From NCBI GenBank assembly GCA_951640165.1, contig OX621234.1:4097001-4161000 (forward strand): a stretch of 64,000 bases of DNA, in the 5' to 3' direction. Source of the stretch: Pseudoips prasinana. Taxonomy: Eukaryota > Arthropoda > Insecta > Lepidoptera > Nolidae. The notes under the pieces were generated by a model. It saw only the letters and a program-made list of their open reading frames with translations, ran no database searches and was not told the DNA's origin. The position numbers and the translations under genes are program-made. Position 1 is the stretch's first letter, and the number at the start of each line of letters is the position of its first letter. Shown piece after piece: positions 38,590 to 49,497 of the stretch.

Positions 38590-38990
38590 ATTATTCACAC
38601 ACGGCCCTCTGATCCTAAATTACGCAAAGCTGGAAATCGGATTGCTGATATAGATAGATAGATAGATAAAACTCTTTATTGTACACCTCAAGAAACAATA
38701 CAAACTGACAACATATACAAATGAATACAGTACAAATGGCGGCCTTATCACAAGGTGTGATCTCTTCCAGGCAACCTAGGTAGTGAAAGAATAGAGGAGT
38801 TACAGAGATGGGGTAGTTGCGGGTGTACACAACAAATTTCCTAAAAGGTACTAACTGTACTACTTGTATAGATAATTACACCCAAACTCAGCACAAAAAT
38901 CCATGTTCATGCAAATAAATATCTGGGAATCAAACCCTTAATCTACTACGTGAAAGGCAAGCTTTTACCAACCACGCGAATCTGCCCGTC
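38590..38990 (-). mobile_element. SINE-C interrupted by a LINE tail
   Basis: The 3' end (plus-strand view tattcacacacggccctctg) and the head (about 38935-38990; aggcaagcttttaccaacca) flank a LINE 3' end at 38650-38826. Confidence 0.75.
38650..38826 (-). mobile_element. LINE 3' end with (TAGA)n tail
   Basis: tagatagatagataaaactc, then tttattgtacacctcaagaa. The body has atggcggccttatcacaagg. A nearly identical copy is at 53909-54082, also inside a SINE. Confidence 0.82.
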
Positions 38991-39321
38991 AATATATATG
39001 TTTTCAGTAAAAAAGTTGTGTATTCCAATGCGATTGCCGCCGAGATTGATTAGCACTAATAGTCAGGTGCCCTGTATGATCTATAGCACAGTCGACGTGC
39101 ACTCTAATTTGGGATCCAAGCAGAATCTAGCGGGGTCGCAGTGCAGCCTAGCGTTTCTAATAAAATTGTCTTCCACGGCTACTCGTCTTCGTATGGCTTC
39201 CTGTCTGCATCTTATCAGGTGAATCAGATCAAAGCACCTTTAAGGCTATAAGTTGTTTTATGCATAATCTAGCTATGCTTGGACTTATGAAGCGAATAAT
39301 AATGAAAAATGAAAAATGAAT
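38991..39321. other. no recognised feature
   Basis: Unassigned. A small AATGAAA repeat lies near 39300. Confidence 0.4.
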
Positions 39322-39581
39322 ATAATAATAATAATAATATATAGGGACAATGTCACACAGACCATCCTAGCCCCAAACTAAGCACAGCTTGTACTATGGG
39401 TACCAGGCGACGATATACATACTTATATAGATAGATAAATACATAAATACATAGAAAACATCCATGACTCAGAAACAAATATTCGTGCTCATCACACAAA
39501 TATTTGCACTTACCGGGATTCGAACCCAGGACCACCAGCTTCGTAGGCAGGAGCACTACCAACTAGGCTACGGTCACCGTC
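39322..39581 (-). mobile_element. SINE-A, full length
   Basis: An (ATA)n run (the tail on the minus strand) at 39322-39342, the 3' part, the body, and the head with gggttcgaatcccggtaag and gacggtgaccgtag-like end. Confidence 0.93.
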
Positions 39582-40136
39582 TCGGCTCGTTTGAAACTTA
39601 CTTAAGTGGCATTAATGAAACATCTAAAAGTTGATAAAATCTACTATCTATATAAAACATGATTGATATATATCTATATAAAACGTGAATATGATGTTGT
39701 AGATAGTTAATAAGCAACTTAAAAAAACAATTAATCAATTCCTTACTGTCACAAAAAGCATTATCTTTAACTCATTGTACAAACGTTGACATAGTATGAG
39801 ACTGTGAAATATTGGAGGAGGACTGAGAAATTATTTAGAATTTTAAAATAAGTTATTTATTAAACTGGTTATTTAAGGTCCTAAAAATCTGTATAATTAA
39901 AATTGTTTGAATAATTTAAAATAGATAAGTATACTTTTTAAGTCATTAGAACGCAGGTGGTACAGGCACCATATTTTGGTTCCCCATACAAGATCAATCA
40001 TACACATCACATCATACTCTTATCATCAGACTCCCCCAAATATGTGCAAAAATATTATCATTTGTAGGGGTTTGTCTTAGTCTTAGTCACCGCACTTTTC
40101 GTGTGAGTTTGCGACTGCAGTTAGTACTTTCTTTTT
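39582..40136. other. no recognised feature
   Basis: AT-rich. No element ends or coding similarity seen. Confidence 0.4.
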
Positions 40137-40381
40137 ATATATATCTAGGGACAATGTCACACAGATCATCCTAGCCCCAAACTAAGCAAAGCTTGTACTA
40201 TGGGTACCAGGCGACGATATACATACTTATATAGATAGATAAATACTTATATACATAGAAACCATCCATGACTCAGAAACAAATATTCGTACTCATCACA
40301 CAAATATTTGCACTTACCGGGATTCTAACCCAGGACCACCAGCTTCGTAGGCAGGAGCACTACCAACTAGGCTACGGTCAC
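40137..40381 (-). mobile_element. SINE-A
   Basis: Same order as 39322-39581. The B box is altered (ggttagaatcccgg on the minus strand). Confidence 0.92.
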
Positions 40382-40608
40382 GGAGGGGTCGGGATTAAAC
40401 CCCACTCCACTCGTTACCGAGGCACCGCGTCGCCCGCGGACTGAAACGAACTTTGTACCCAATGAATTTATATTAATAGTTTAATACATCAGTTTTACAG
40501 TCCACAGTGCCATAATTATTTCATTTTAAGGACCTATTTATACCCCACCAGTTACTGGTATAGTTTATAGGGCGGAAGCTACACGACTATATACAAAATC
40601 AATCAGCT
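40382..40608. other. no recognised feature
   Basis: A GC-rich patch at about 40382-40450 (ccactcgttaccgaggcacc) then AT-rich DNA. Confidence 0.35.
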
Positions 40609-40824
40609 GATCCTTATTTTAGGAAGTTAAGCTTAATAATAAATATTTTGCATGTTCTTCAGTTTAAGCAAATTAAGGTCGATCCTTATTTTAGGAAGTT
40701 AAGCTTAATAATAAATATTTTGCATGTTCTTCAATTTAAGCAAATTAAGGTCGATCCTTATTTTAGGAAGTTAAGCTTAATAATACATATTTTGCATGTT
40801 CTTCAGTTTAAACAAATTAAGGTC
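40609..40824. repeat. 72-bp tandem repeat, three copies
   Basis: The units at 40609-40680, 40681-40752 and 40753-40824 start gatccttattttaggaagtt and end aaattaaggtc. Only two or three substitutions separate them. Because 72 is a multiple of three, one plus frame stays open through the array, but this does not look like a gene. Confidence 0.96.
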
Positions 40825-41160
40825 TTTAAGTTGCGTCCAATATTTCAGTGAAACGCTGTATTTCAGATTTATTGGTTCCACTGTGAATCGTTTGTATCTA
40901 ATTGTTGATAATAATAATAATATTAATTAATTTTCACATAAAATCCATAGTGTTATAATGCTCATCTAATTCAAGTTTGGGTTTTGTTTATATAATTTAC
41001 ATAAATTTAAATATATAGGCAATTCCAATTATTGAGATGGATTTAAAATTAATTCAAGGCGTGTATTCCTAATAGGCTGTGTCATCATATAATTAATTTC
41101 ATATATTCGTACAAGTATTAATGATTTTACAAAATATTTTTGGCGCCAACACGGCCTAAT
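40825..41160. other. no recognised feature
   Basis: AT-rich flank of the tandem array and hairpin. Confidence 0.4.
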
Positions 41161-41266
41161 AATTTGCATGTTATAAATCTAGCGAGGAAATTTGATTAAA
41201 TTATAAGCAGCGTATCTGCTTATAATTTAATGATATTTCCTCGCTAGATTTATATCAGGCAAATTA
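41161..41266. repeat. about 48-bp-arm inverted repeat
   Basis: The left arm 41161-41210 (tataaatctagcgaggaaat, then attaaattataagcag) pairs with 41217-41266 with a few mismatches. The loop is about 6 bp. Confidence 0.9.
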
Positions 41267-41402
41267 TAATTATAATAAAATTAATTATTATAATAAAATC
41301 AGTAGGCGTTTCGTAAGAGTTCTTAACTCTACTGCTAATCAGTTAACGTACGTTATTTCTAAATAAGAAAAGTTCGTGAACCGAAGGAATAGTATAGTTT
41401 TG

Positions 41403-41630
41403 TTTTAAATTACATCAACCCGATTCCGTCCACTGCTAGACAAAAAGACCTCCCCAAAAGTTTCTATAACGTTGCCATTTGGAGGGGTTTGGCACCGCGC
41501 TTGGCATGCCAGTTAGTGACCGCAGTTAGATTGTAGATAATACACAGGTGGCGATGCTGTTCGGCTACCTGACTACCTTATGCGCCTTTTACGAACCCCA
41601 CGGCATGCGGCATAGTATAATATCCTGTGA
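41403..41630 (-). mobile_element. RTE-1-derived composite, diverged
   Basis: Plus-strand view: the 3' end complement (attccgtccactgctagaca, then aaaagacctcccc), then 5'-region complement (ttggcatgccagttagtgac, then cgcagttag), then cccacggcatgcggc. No coding region lies between. Confidence 0.6.
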
Positions 41631-41663
41631 TGTTATTCACACACAGCCATCAGATCTCAAACT

Positions 41664-42030
41664 GATGTCCTCCCGACCGAATTTCGGCCACGGCGGCCAG
41701 TCTTAATGGAGACTAGTCAATTGCGCGGGACATATTATAGTGCACAAGTGTGTGCGCAACCACAGGGGCACTTTCTATTCCATCACTCTCATGATCCGAT
41801 GGGACGCCTAGCGACACGACCGGAAAGAGTTCAGGTACAGGACCGACGGCTTTACGTGCTCTCCGAGGCACGGGGGTGTAAATACCGCCAACTTCCAGAC
41901 TTCGGGCTGATACTGAGAAATTTCTTTTTACGGAAAAATCCCAAAATCACTTTTTGGCCCGACCCGGGATTTGAACCCAGGACCTCATTATCTGCGGTTG
42001 AACCGGGATTTGAACACGCTACCGCTAGAC
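41664..42030 (-). mobile_element. SINE-B, near full length with duplicated head segment
   Basis: The body matches 12434-12798 (gcaccagtgtgtgcgcaac-like words, gacgcctagcgacacgaccg). In the head, gggatttgaac occurs twice (about 41969 and 42004), a small duplication of the B-box region. Confidence 0.85.
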
Positions 42031-42039
42031 CAACGAGGC

Positions 42040-42250
42040 AGATCTCAAACTAAGCAAAGCTTATACTATGGAAACCAGATAACTGATATACTACATATAC
42101 TACTTTTCTTTTGTAAGTCCATACATATAGATAATTACAACCAGACTCAGGACAAACAGACATGTTCATGCACACAAATATCTGTCCCTGTGTGGGAAAC
42201 GAACTCTCGACATGCGGCGTGGAAGCATGTATTTACCAAACACTAAGGTG
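42040..42250 (-). mobile_element. SINE-C, 3'-truncated
   Basis: aaactaagcaaagcttatac, then aaccagataactgatatact, the body gacaaacagacatgttcatg and the diverged head (gaaacgaactctcgacatgc). Confidence 0.82.
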
Positions 42251-42303
42251 GGGTGGGCCTGTTATTCTTTCTGGATTTGATAATTATTGAATAAATATAT
42301 GTT

Positions 42304-42903
42304 AAAAAACCGGCCAAGTGCGAGTGGACTCGCACATGAAGGGTTCCGTAGCAGCAAGTATTTCAGTTGATTAAATGAAAGCCAATTGCGGTTTATAACT
42401 TATAAAAAAAAAACTACTTGCTAGATCTCGTTCAAACCAATTTTCATTGTTAGTTTCTATGGTAATGTACATCATATATTTTTTTTAGTTTTATCATTCT
42501 CTTATTTTAGAAGTTACAGGGGGGGGGGGGGGCACTAATTTTACCACTTTGGAAGTGTCTCTCGTGCAAACTATTCAGTTTAGAAAAAAATGATATTAGA
42601 AACCTCAATATTATTTTTGAAGACCTTTCCACAGACACCCCACATGTATGGGTACGATGAAAACAAAATTTTTGAGTTTCTGTTCTATGTATGGCGACCC
42701 CCCAAAATTATTGTTCTTTTTCTATTTTTGTATAAAAATCTTAATGCGGTTCACAGAATACATCTACTTACCAAGTTTCAACAGTACAGATCTTATAGTT
42801 TCGGAAAAAAGTGGCTGTGACATACGGACGGACAAACAGACAGACAGACCTGACCAATATATAAGGGTTCCGTTTTTGCCATTTGGCTACGGAACCCTAA
42901 AAA
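42304..42903 (+). repeat. REP-P, longest copy
   Basis: The start is aaaaaaccggccaagtgcga and the end gggttccgtttttgccattt, then ggctacggaaccctaa. The interior differs from 13011-13287 (atcttatagtttcggaaaaa, then gacggacaaacagacagaca), so it is a separate subfamily. Confidence 0.85.
42519..42532. repeat. G14 homopolymer
   Basis: A run of 14 G within REP-P. The length may be unreliable in sequencing. Confidence 0.8.
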
Positions 42904-42911
42904 TACGTTTA

Positions 42912-43153
42912 TCTATACTAATATTATAAAGAGGTAACGTTTGTGAGTTTGTGACGTTGTAAGGGGTAATCTGTGGATCTACAGAACCGATTTTCAAAAT
43001 CATTACACCAATAGAAAGCTACGTTATTGTGGTATGTCACAGGACATGATTCAGCGTCATAATTTTTATTTATCCCGAACTTTTAAACCGAATAAACGGG
43101 CAGGGACAAAAATATTTATAACGCGGGACGAAGTCCACGGGCACTGCAAGTAG
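42912..43153 (+). mobile_element. HEL-3 (Helitron-like)
   Basis: It starts TCTATACTAATATTATAAAG and ends gcgggacgaagtccacgggc, then actgcaaGTAG, a CTAG end with one change. Preceded by A and followed by T, as Helitron insertion predicts. Confidence 0.65.
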
Positions 43154-43616
43154 TAAATATATTTACAACCACTGAAGGCTGAAACATGGTTTATACTCAT
43201 AGTAAATACATTTACTAACACTGAAGGTCTGGGTTAAATCAAATTGGTTAACGTTCGTAATCGGTGAACTTAACACTCGCGTAAAACAACTCGTCTTTAC
43301 GGCTCACGAGCCACAAGGCTGAATTATTTATGAACTATTGTTCTCATGTTGGGTACTTGTATGTAGGTATGTTTTGCGGTGTATATGAGTTCCGGGCTTT
43401 GAGTGTCAGTTCAGTTACAGGTTAAGTTTTTATCGACTGTTTTAATATTTTGAAATGGAGGTCAATCTGTTCAAGTCAAGCAATAAGAGTAACTAAAGTA
43501 ATAAGTATTAAAAATGCTAGCTGTTTTCTTTCCCGGGTAGTACACTTAGGTAGCTAGTGTAAACTACAGGTTAGCTTTAGAAAGAAAAACAAGAAGAAAA
43601 TAAGTTTATTGCACAA
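43154..43616. other. mostly unassigned
   Basis: About 43578-43612 (agaaagaaaaacaagaagaa, then aataagtttattgc) looks like a minus-strand LINE tail. The rest is not recognised. Confidence 0.35.
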
Positions 43617-43931
43617 CTAGCTGAACGCCACAGTTTTACCCGCGTTAATTTTATAAATTATCACAGCTCCTTCCCCCGTAGGTGATAGCGTGATAATATG
43701 TAGCCTATATGTTGACCCGACGTCTTAGTAATATTCATGCAAAATTTGAAGTATATATCTATGCATTACTTTTTGAGTTTAGCCCGGACATACATACAGA
43801 CAAACAGATAAACAGACAAAAATTCTAAAAACTATATTTTTGGCTTTAATATCGACTGTAGTCACGCCCCTCGTATCCTTTTAAAAAATATTCAATGTAC
43901 AGTTTTGAATTTCCTACGATTTTATTATATT
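43617..43931 (-). mobile_element. HEL-1 (Helitron-like)
   Basis: Minus-strand 3' end CTAG at 43617. Collinear with 14579-14899 (tatgtccgggctaaactcaa). The 5' end is cut by the RTE-1 insertion at 43946. Confidence 0.7.
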
Positions 43932-43958
43932 TGCACAATAGACATCACCATCATCATA

Positions 43959-46900
43959 TCAGCCGAAAAACGTCCACAGCTGGACAAAGGCCTCCCCCAA
44001 AGATCTCCACAATTGCCGGTCTTGCGCTATCCGCATCCAGCGATTTCCAGCGACCCGCACAAAATCATCGGTCCATCTTGTAGGGGGCCTGCCCACGCTG
44101 CGTCTTCCGGTTCGTGCTCGCCACTCGAGAACCTTTCTGCCCCAGCGGCCGTCGGTTCTACGAGCTATGTACCCTGCCCACTGCCACTTCAGCTTGGCAA
44201 TTCTTACGGCTATGGCGGTTACTTTGGTTCGCCTGTGGATCTCAACATTTCTGATTCGATATCGCTGGGAAACTCCAAGCATAGCCCTTTCCATTGCTCA
44301 TTGGGTGACCTTGAGCCGCCTGATAAGGCCCATAGTGGGCGACCACGTCTCTGTTCCATAAGTCATCACTGGCAACACACACTGGTCGAAGACTTTAGAC
44401 TTGAGACACTGCGGTATTTGGGACGAGAAGATATTACGTAGCTTCCCGAACGCTGCCCAGCCGAGTTGGATTCTACGATTGACCTCCTTCTCGAAGTTGG
44501 ACCTAGTTGGATGGTAACCTTAACTAGAGTGGGTGCAACATGGATGTTCAACATGATTTTCGTCTAACCCATGTTCATTTTCAGATCCACTTGTTGAGAG
44601 ACTCTGCTGAGGCCATCGAGCATTGTACCGAGGTCTTTTAGGGTCTCAGCCATGACTACTATATCGTCGGCAATTTGCAGGTGGGTGATGTACTCGCCAT
44701 TGACATTGATGCCAAAGCCTTTCCAGTCCAGAAGCTTGAAGACATCTTCCAATGCAGCGGTGAACAGTTTCGGAGATATAACATCTCTCTGTCTCACACC
44801 TCGCTGCAAGTGGATAGGTTTCGAGTTCTGGTCCTGGAGTCGCACTGACATAGTGGCGTTTTCATACAAACACTTTAAGAGGCCTATTACAGTCCACTAG
44901 CGCCGCCAATCGAAAAAATGTCATAACTCGTAAATAGAATCAAAAATACAAAATATGTTCTATTAATACTGTGGAAAAGGCAATAACGTAATTGTATAAC
45001 ACCTTATCAACACTTGAAATATAGCTGTTTAGCTAAATCGTGCATTCAAAACATAAACGGCCGTTTTTGTTACAAATGCACGATTTAGCTAAACAGCTAT
45101 ATTTCAAGTGTTGACAATGTGTTATAAAATTACGTTATTGCCTTTTCTACAGTAATAACAGACCGCATTTTGTATTTTTGATTCTATTTACGAGTTATGT
45201 CATTTTTTCGATTGGCGGCGCTAGTGGACTGTAAAAGGCCCCTTAACACCTCGATATACCGGTAGTCGATTTGGCACCTTTGGGGTGACCTCAGTACGGC
45301 CCCAAGTTTCGATCGAATCAAAGGCTTTCTCATAGTCCACAAACGCTAAGTATAATGGCTGGTTATATACTCTTCGGTCTTCTGTATAACCTGCCGCAGC
45401 GTATGTATGTGGTCTATGGTACTAAAGTCTTTACGGAAACCGGCTTGTTCGGGCGGCTGGAAGTCGTCAAACCTGCGTGCGAGACGATTCGTAATGACCC
45501 TCGAAAACAACTTGTAAACATGGCTCAGCAGTGTGATGGGTCTGTAATTCTTCAAGAGGGTTTTAACGCCCTTTTTGAAGAAGAGCACCACCACACCCCT
45601 GTGCCGTGCTTGTAGCGTTTCACCTTCTAGTATGACGGAGTTAAATAACTTCTGAAGGGCCCGTAGGATTGGTGTACCACCTGCCTTCAGAAGCTCTGCC
45701 GTAACTCCATCATCACCAGGCGCCTTGTTGTTCTTAAGCTGTTCGAGAGCCATTCTAATCTCGCACAGGCTGACGTCCGGATGTCTTCGGTGAAGTGTTG
45801 GGTTAGTCGTGCTCTGGGATCTGAGGTACAACTATCGACAGGTGACTGGGTTTTCGTATACAGCTGTCCATAGAACCTCTCGATCTCTCCCAGCAACTCA
45901 GGTCTAGACGTGACGATTCTGCCATCCTCAGTCTTCAGCTTCGTCAGTTGGCTCTGTCCGACAGACAGTTCTCTTGCAAACACTTTAGAGCCTTTGTTCC
46001 GCTCAATGGTTTCTTTAATACAATTTGTATTAAATTGGCGTGTGTCGCGAGTCAAAGACTTTGAGATCTGTCTGTTGAGTTGCCGGTATCTGGTAGCATC
46101 ATCAGAGGATGTCAGAACCATTTTCCGTCCATCCATAAGCTGCCGGGTATAGTCAGAGATCTTTTTGGTTCTGTTTTTACGGTGGGCCTTGAAGACCTTA
46201 GACCCAGCCGTATGGACAGCTTCTACGAGCCTGTCGTGGTATGAGTCCACTTCCTCACAATCTGCTAGGCATTCGAAACGGTTTTGCAGTTCGAGCTGAA
46301 AGGGTTCAGGGTTTTGATGGTCGGAGCATAGACTTTATCAGTCGGGACCTCTGGAGCTTGACATTTAGGTTCAATGAGCCTCTCACCAGTCTGTGATCGC
46401 TCCCGGTTTTAACCGTATTGATCACTGAAACGTCATTGAACATCTGTCTACTCGTCGACAAGATAAAGTCTATCTCGCTTTTTGTTTTACCATCGGGGCT
46501 TAAACAGGTCCATTTGCGGTTTTCCGACTTCTTGAAAAAGGAGTTCATCATAAAGAGTCCCTCCTTCTCCATGAAGTCGGCCAACATTTGGCCCCGGGGA
46601 TTCCGGTCTCCAGTTCCAAATTGCCCCACTCTCAGCTCATTCCCGAATCGTTTACCCAGCTTCGCGTTAAGTCCCCCATGACCACAGTGAAATAAGTGTT
46701 AGAGGTATGTATGGCTCTAGAAATAACCTCATACATGACCTCAACCTCATCGTCGGAGTGCGCCGAACGTCGGCGCGTAAACCTGTATGACCTTTAACGA
46801 ATACCACTTGGTAATTCTGAGTATAAGGTACGCAACCCTAGTCGACACACTCTCGATTTTCACTATGTTGTGGACGAGGGACTTGTGGACTATGAACCCA

Positions 46901-47296
46901 ACACCACCTTGGGACAGTTGGTCGCCCTCCCGGAATAGAGCAGATTCCCGGATTTCAGGATTATCGTGTCCTCCCCCTCTCTTCGGACTTCAGATAATCC
47001 TATTGTGTCCCATGTAACCTGCTCAATTCTTCCCCCAGTTCGATCATCTTCTCGTTGGTTCGCAGTGTGCGTGTGTTGTACGTTGCCAGGGCCAGAGGTC
47101 GTCGGTTCTGGTAACGCGGAATCTGCCGGGGATTCTTAGTACCCCCTGCCCTGCCGTAACCACGGCTGTTACCACGGCTGGGAATAGCAGGGCTGCCGGT
47201 GACTGGGGGCCGCGGTTTAATTGTCCTCCATTTGAGGGGATCTGCCATAATCGCCACGCTTGGCAAACGAGTTGGCGATCGCAGTAAGGTAGACAT
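43959..47296 (-). pseudogene. RTE-1 endonuclease-reverse transcriptase, broken
   Basis: Open pieces on the minus strand are at about 47296-47000 (Pro/Gly-rich N-terminus then LALATYNTRTL), 46629-46306 (endonuclease, with EIDFILST and GSDHRLVRGS), 46250-45687 (linker), 45831-45346 (KNNKAPGDDGVTAELLKAGG, fingers to QAGFRKDFSTIDH), 44869-44564 (HLQRGVRQRDVISPKLF and the catalytic IADD at 44661-44674) and 44294-43959 (C-terminal KLKWQWAGYIARR). Frameshifts or a MITE separate the pieces, and VRQGD is altered to VRQRD. IADD replaces the usual FADD. Not functional. Confidence 0.92.
44879..45242. mobile_element. foldback MITE with TTAA target duplications (piggyBac-like)
   Basis: 364 bp forming one long inverted repeat: arms of about 170 bp starting gaggcctattacagtccact on the left and ggggccttttacagtccact from the right. 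It is flanked by TTAA at 44875-44878 and 45243-45246. Intact RTE-1 copy 1 shows the uninterrupted sequence near 51500. TTAA duplication is the piggyBac signature; the assignment is otherwise inferred. Confidence 0.9.
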
Positions 47297-47432
47297 CGGT
47301 ACTCATGAGAACGCTGCTGCCCATTCTCTGGTATATATATTCCCTCGGGACGACTTCTACGCCCCCCCACGGGATGAGAGGGGGTGGCGATATTCTCTAG
47401 GCCGTCAACACACAGCCATGCACAATAGACAT

Positions 47433-47475
47433 ACAATAAATTATCAAGCAGAACTAAATACATAAAAAACAGGCA
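47433..47475. other. short spacer
   Basis: AT-rich sequence between the RTE-1 target duplication and HEL-3. Confidence 0.3.
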
Positions 47476-47655
47476 ATCATACTAATATTATAAAGGCGAA
47501 AGTTTGTGAGTGGGTATGTTTGTTACTTCTTCACGCAAACACTACCGGACGGATTTTGGTGAAACTTTGTAGTAATATAGTTTATAAATCCAAATAACAC
47601 ATCAGGCGATTATTTATAAAGTTTAACGCAAGTAAAAACCGCGGGGCACAACTAG
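47476..47655 (+). mobile_element. HEL-3 (Helitron-like), short
   Basis: It starts TCATACTAATATTATAAAGG and ends accgcggggcacaaCTAG, followed by T. About 180 bp, with the family middle partly deleted. Confidence 0.65.
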
Positions 47656-47880
47656 TAAAATATATGACAGTAAGCAATAGGTCCTGTATGTCCTGCCGAA
47701 ACGGTCACCATATCAGCATTTACTGGGTTATACCCAGCGCTGAAGTTCTCTGGTGCGTTTGGAAAATTTACAAATGATAAGAAGATATGGCCGCCCTGTG
47801 GGAAGCAGGACAAGATCATAGATATTTCCTCGAATAGGAAACTTAATACCCTATGCAGATTCTTTTCAACTGCCACTGCT
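47656..47880 (-). mobile_element. possible LINE 3' region
   Basis: gtcctgtatgtcctgccgaa, then acggtcaccatatcagca, resembles 5232-5265 (cctgtatgttccgtcgaaag) in the 3' UTR of the minus-strand LINE there. No coding part is clear. Confidence 0.4.
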
Positions 47881-48102
47881 ACCTGCGTATTCCTCGAGGG
47901 TGATGAAGTCCCCTTCCCCCCGCCGTCTCAGTATATCTCGCGCCCCACCTCTTCTATACACATGTATGAAATATCAAAAATGTGTTGCCGCGTTCGCGCT
48001 GCGCCCGCGCCTCATCTCCCTCCGACGACGTCTCCTGTATTTGTCCCGCGCCTTAGCATATATTGTGACGCTACTGCTTGTTTTCCGGGAAATATTTCCT
48101 AA
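47881..48102. other. no recognised feature
   Basis: GC-rich patch (cccccgccgtctcagtatat, then ctgcgcccgcgcctcatctc) with a short open plus frame that I do not recognise. Confidence 0.35.
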
Positions 48103-48595
48103 GCCTACTAAATAATTACTCTAATTGGACCAAATCCCGTGTTCATGCCTGCTTGAGTATGTTTCGCCGGACCGTCTCAACTGGTTCGTGTTGAAACCGG
48201 TAGTAGATGAACCCACTGAGTTTGTTTCGCTGGGTCTTCTCAGTTGGGGCGCATTGGATCCGGTGGTAGCATTAAAGCGCGACCGTCGTTATTAACATAA
48301 GGCCGTCATAATAATAATACCTTAATATAGACAGAACCATTGACAATATGTAGTAAAAATATTAGACTTAAACTAGATAATTAAACATAATCTCTTGACA
48401 ATAACTTGATACGAGCTAGCTAAATATCATTGCTGTAATAAAATAAATTTTATAAATGTTTTCATACAATGTTTACCTAAATATCTATGTTACTAGAAAT
48501 AATAATGTATACAACTATATTACTACAAACATGTTCTGACTATTTACAAGCGCTTTTTTAAAGTCTACATGAATAAAAACCTTTTTTATTTTATT
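48103..48595 (+). repeat. U490 copy 2
   Basis: Begins gcctactaaataattactct at the same base as the 36662 copy and is near-identical to the end. A few indels near 48475-48510. Confidence 0.88.
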
Positions 48596-48664
48596 TATTT
48601 ATTTTAAGCCCCTCGAGATGAGTTGGGGTGGTCATATTATTTTCCATCAGCTACATGGCGCTCA

Positions 48665-48910
48665 TAGCTAGATGCTCTCACCGGTCCGTGATCGATCAGC
48701 GAGGTTAAGCAACTAAGCTCGCGGTCAGTCCATAGATGGGTGACCGCCAAAGTGGTTTAATTTCTGAACGTCTCCGTGCTTCGGAGGGCACGTTAAGCTA
48801 TCGGTCCCGGTTGTAGTCATTAGACAACAGTCGTTAAGCCATGTTAGCCTACTGGGCGGCTTGAACTACTCTGACACTAGGGTAACCACTGCCCATACGA
48901 TAAGTAAGTA
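48665..48910 (+). mobile_element. SINE-5S, best full-length copy
   Basis: The head is gctctcaccggtccgtgatc, then gaggttaagcaac, then agtccatagatgggtgaccg and cc, collinear with 5S rRNA from its first loop through the box C region. The body (gtctccgtgcttcggagggc) and tail (ggcggcttgaactactctga; cccatacgataagtaagtaa) complete the element. Confidence 0.85.
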
Positions 48911-49497
48911 AGATACACACCAATTTTATTATTAATTTTATTTGTGTTGCATTTACAATATGTAACTTAATTAACGCACATCCTGAAAATAGTTTGTTCA
49001 GAATCGTTTACTGAATCGATTTATATCATTTTTAATATAGGTAATTTTTATCCCAAAAATAATTAAAACTACGGAAATTATTGTCATATTAACCCTGTAC
49101 AGTCAAAATAAATTAAAATAGACCGTAAGTCAAAGTAATAAGACTTTTAAAATCGTAGTTTTATTTGTATTCATACAAATTCCACCTTCAATACAAAATA
49201 AAGAAAAATAAACTTTATTCCAAGAAACTAATGTAGTAAATAATAATGCATATACATGGTAAATTAAAAATTCAGTGTATGTATTATGATTATAACATAA
49301 TATTCTAATTCGCTTCTGCTGTGTGGTGACGGCCTAAGAATATCACCACCCCCTCTCATCCCGTGGGGGGACGTAAAAGTCGCCCGAGGGAATATATACC
49401 AGAGAACGGGCAGCAGCGTTCTCCTGAGTACCATATCCACCTTACTGCGATCGCCAACCCGTCTGCCAAGCGTGGCGATTATGGCAAATCCCCTCAA

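Larger units (their letters stand above)
43946..47418 (-). mobile_element. RTE-1 copy 2, full length, decayed
   Basis: Flanked by direct repeats tgcacaatagacat at 43932-43945 and 47419-47432. From 47418 on the minus strand: 5' UTR, endonuclease, reverse transcriptase and 3' end with an (ATG)n-type tail (atcatcatatcagccgaaaa on the plus strand). About 3.47 kb including a 364-bp MITE at 44879-45242; about 3.1 kb without it. Confidence 0.93.

Noticed and set aside
40648..40851. A repeat-containing small protein
   Set aside because: The frame is open only because the 72-bp tandem period is a multiple of three.
44888..45234. Tc1/mariner assignment for the foldback MITE from its internal TA-CAGT ends
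   Set aside because: The inverted arms extend beyond CAGT to TTAA, and comparison with RTE-1 copy 1 places the duplication at TTAA.
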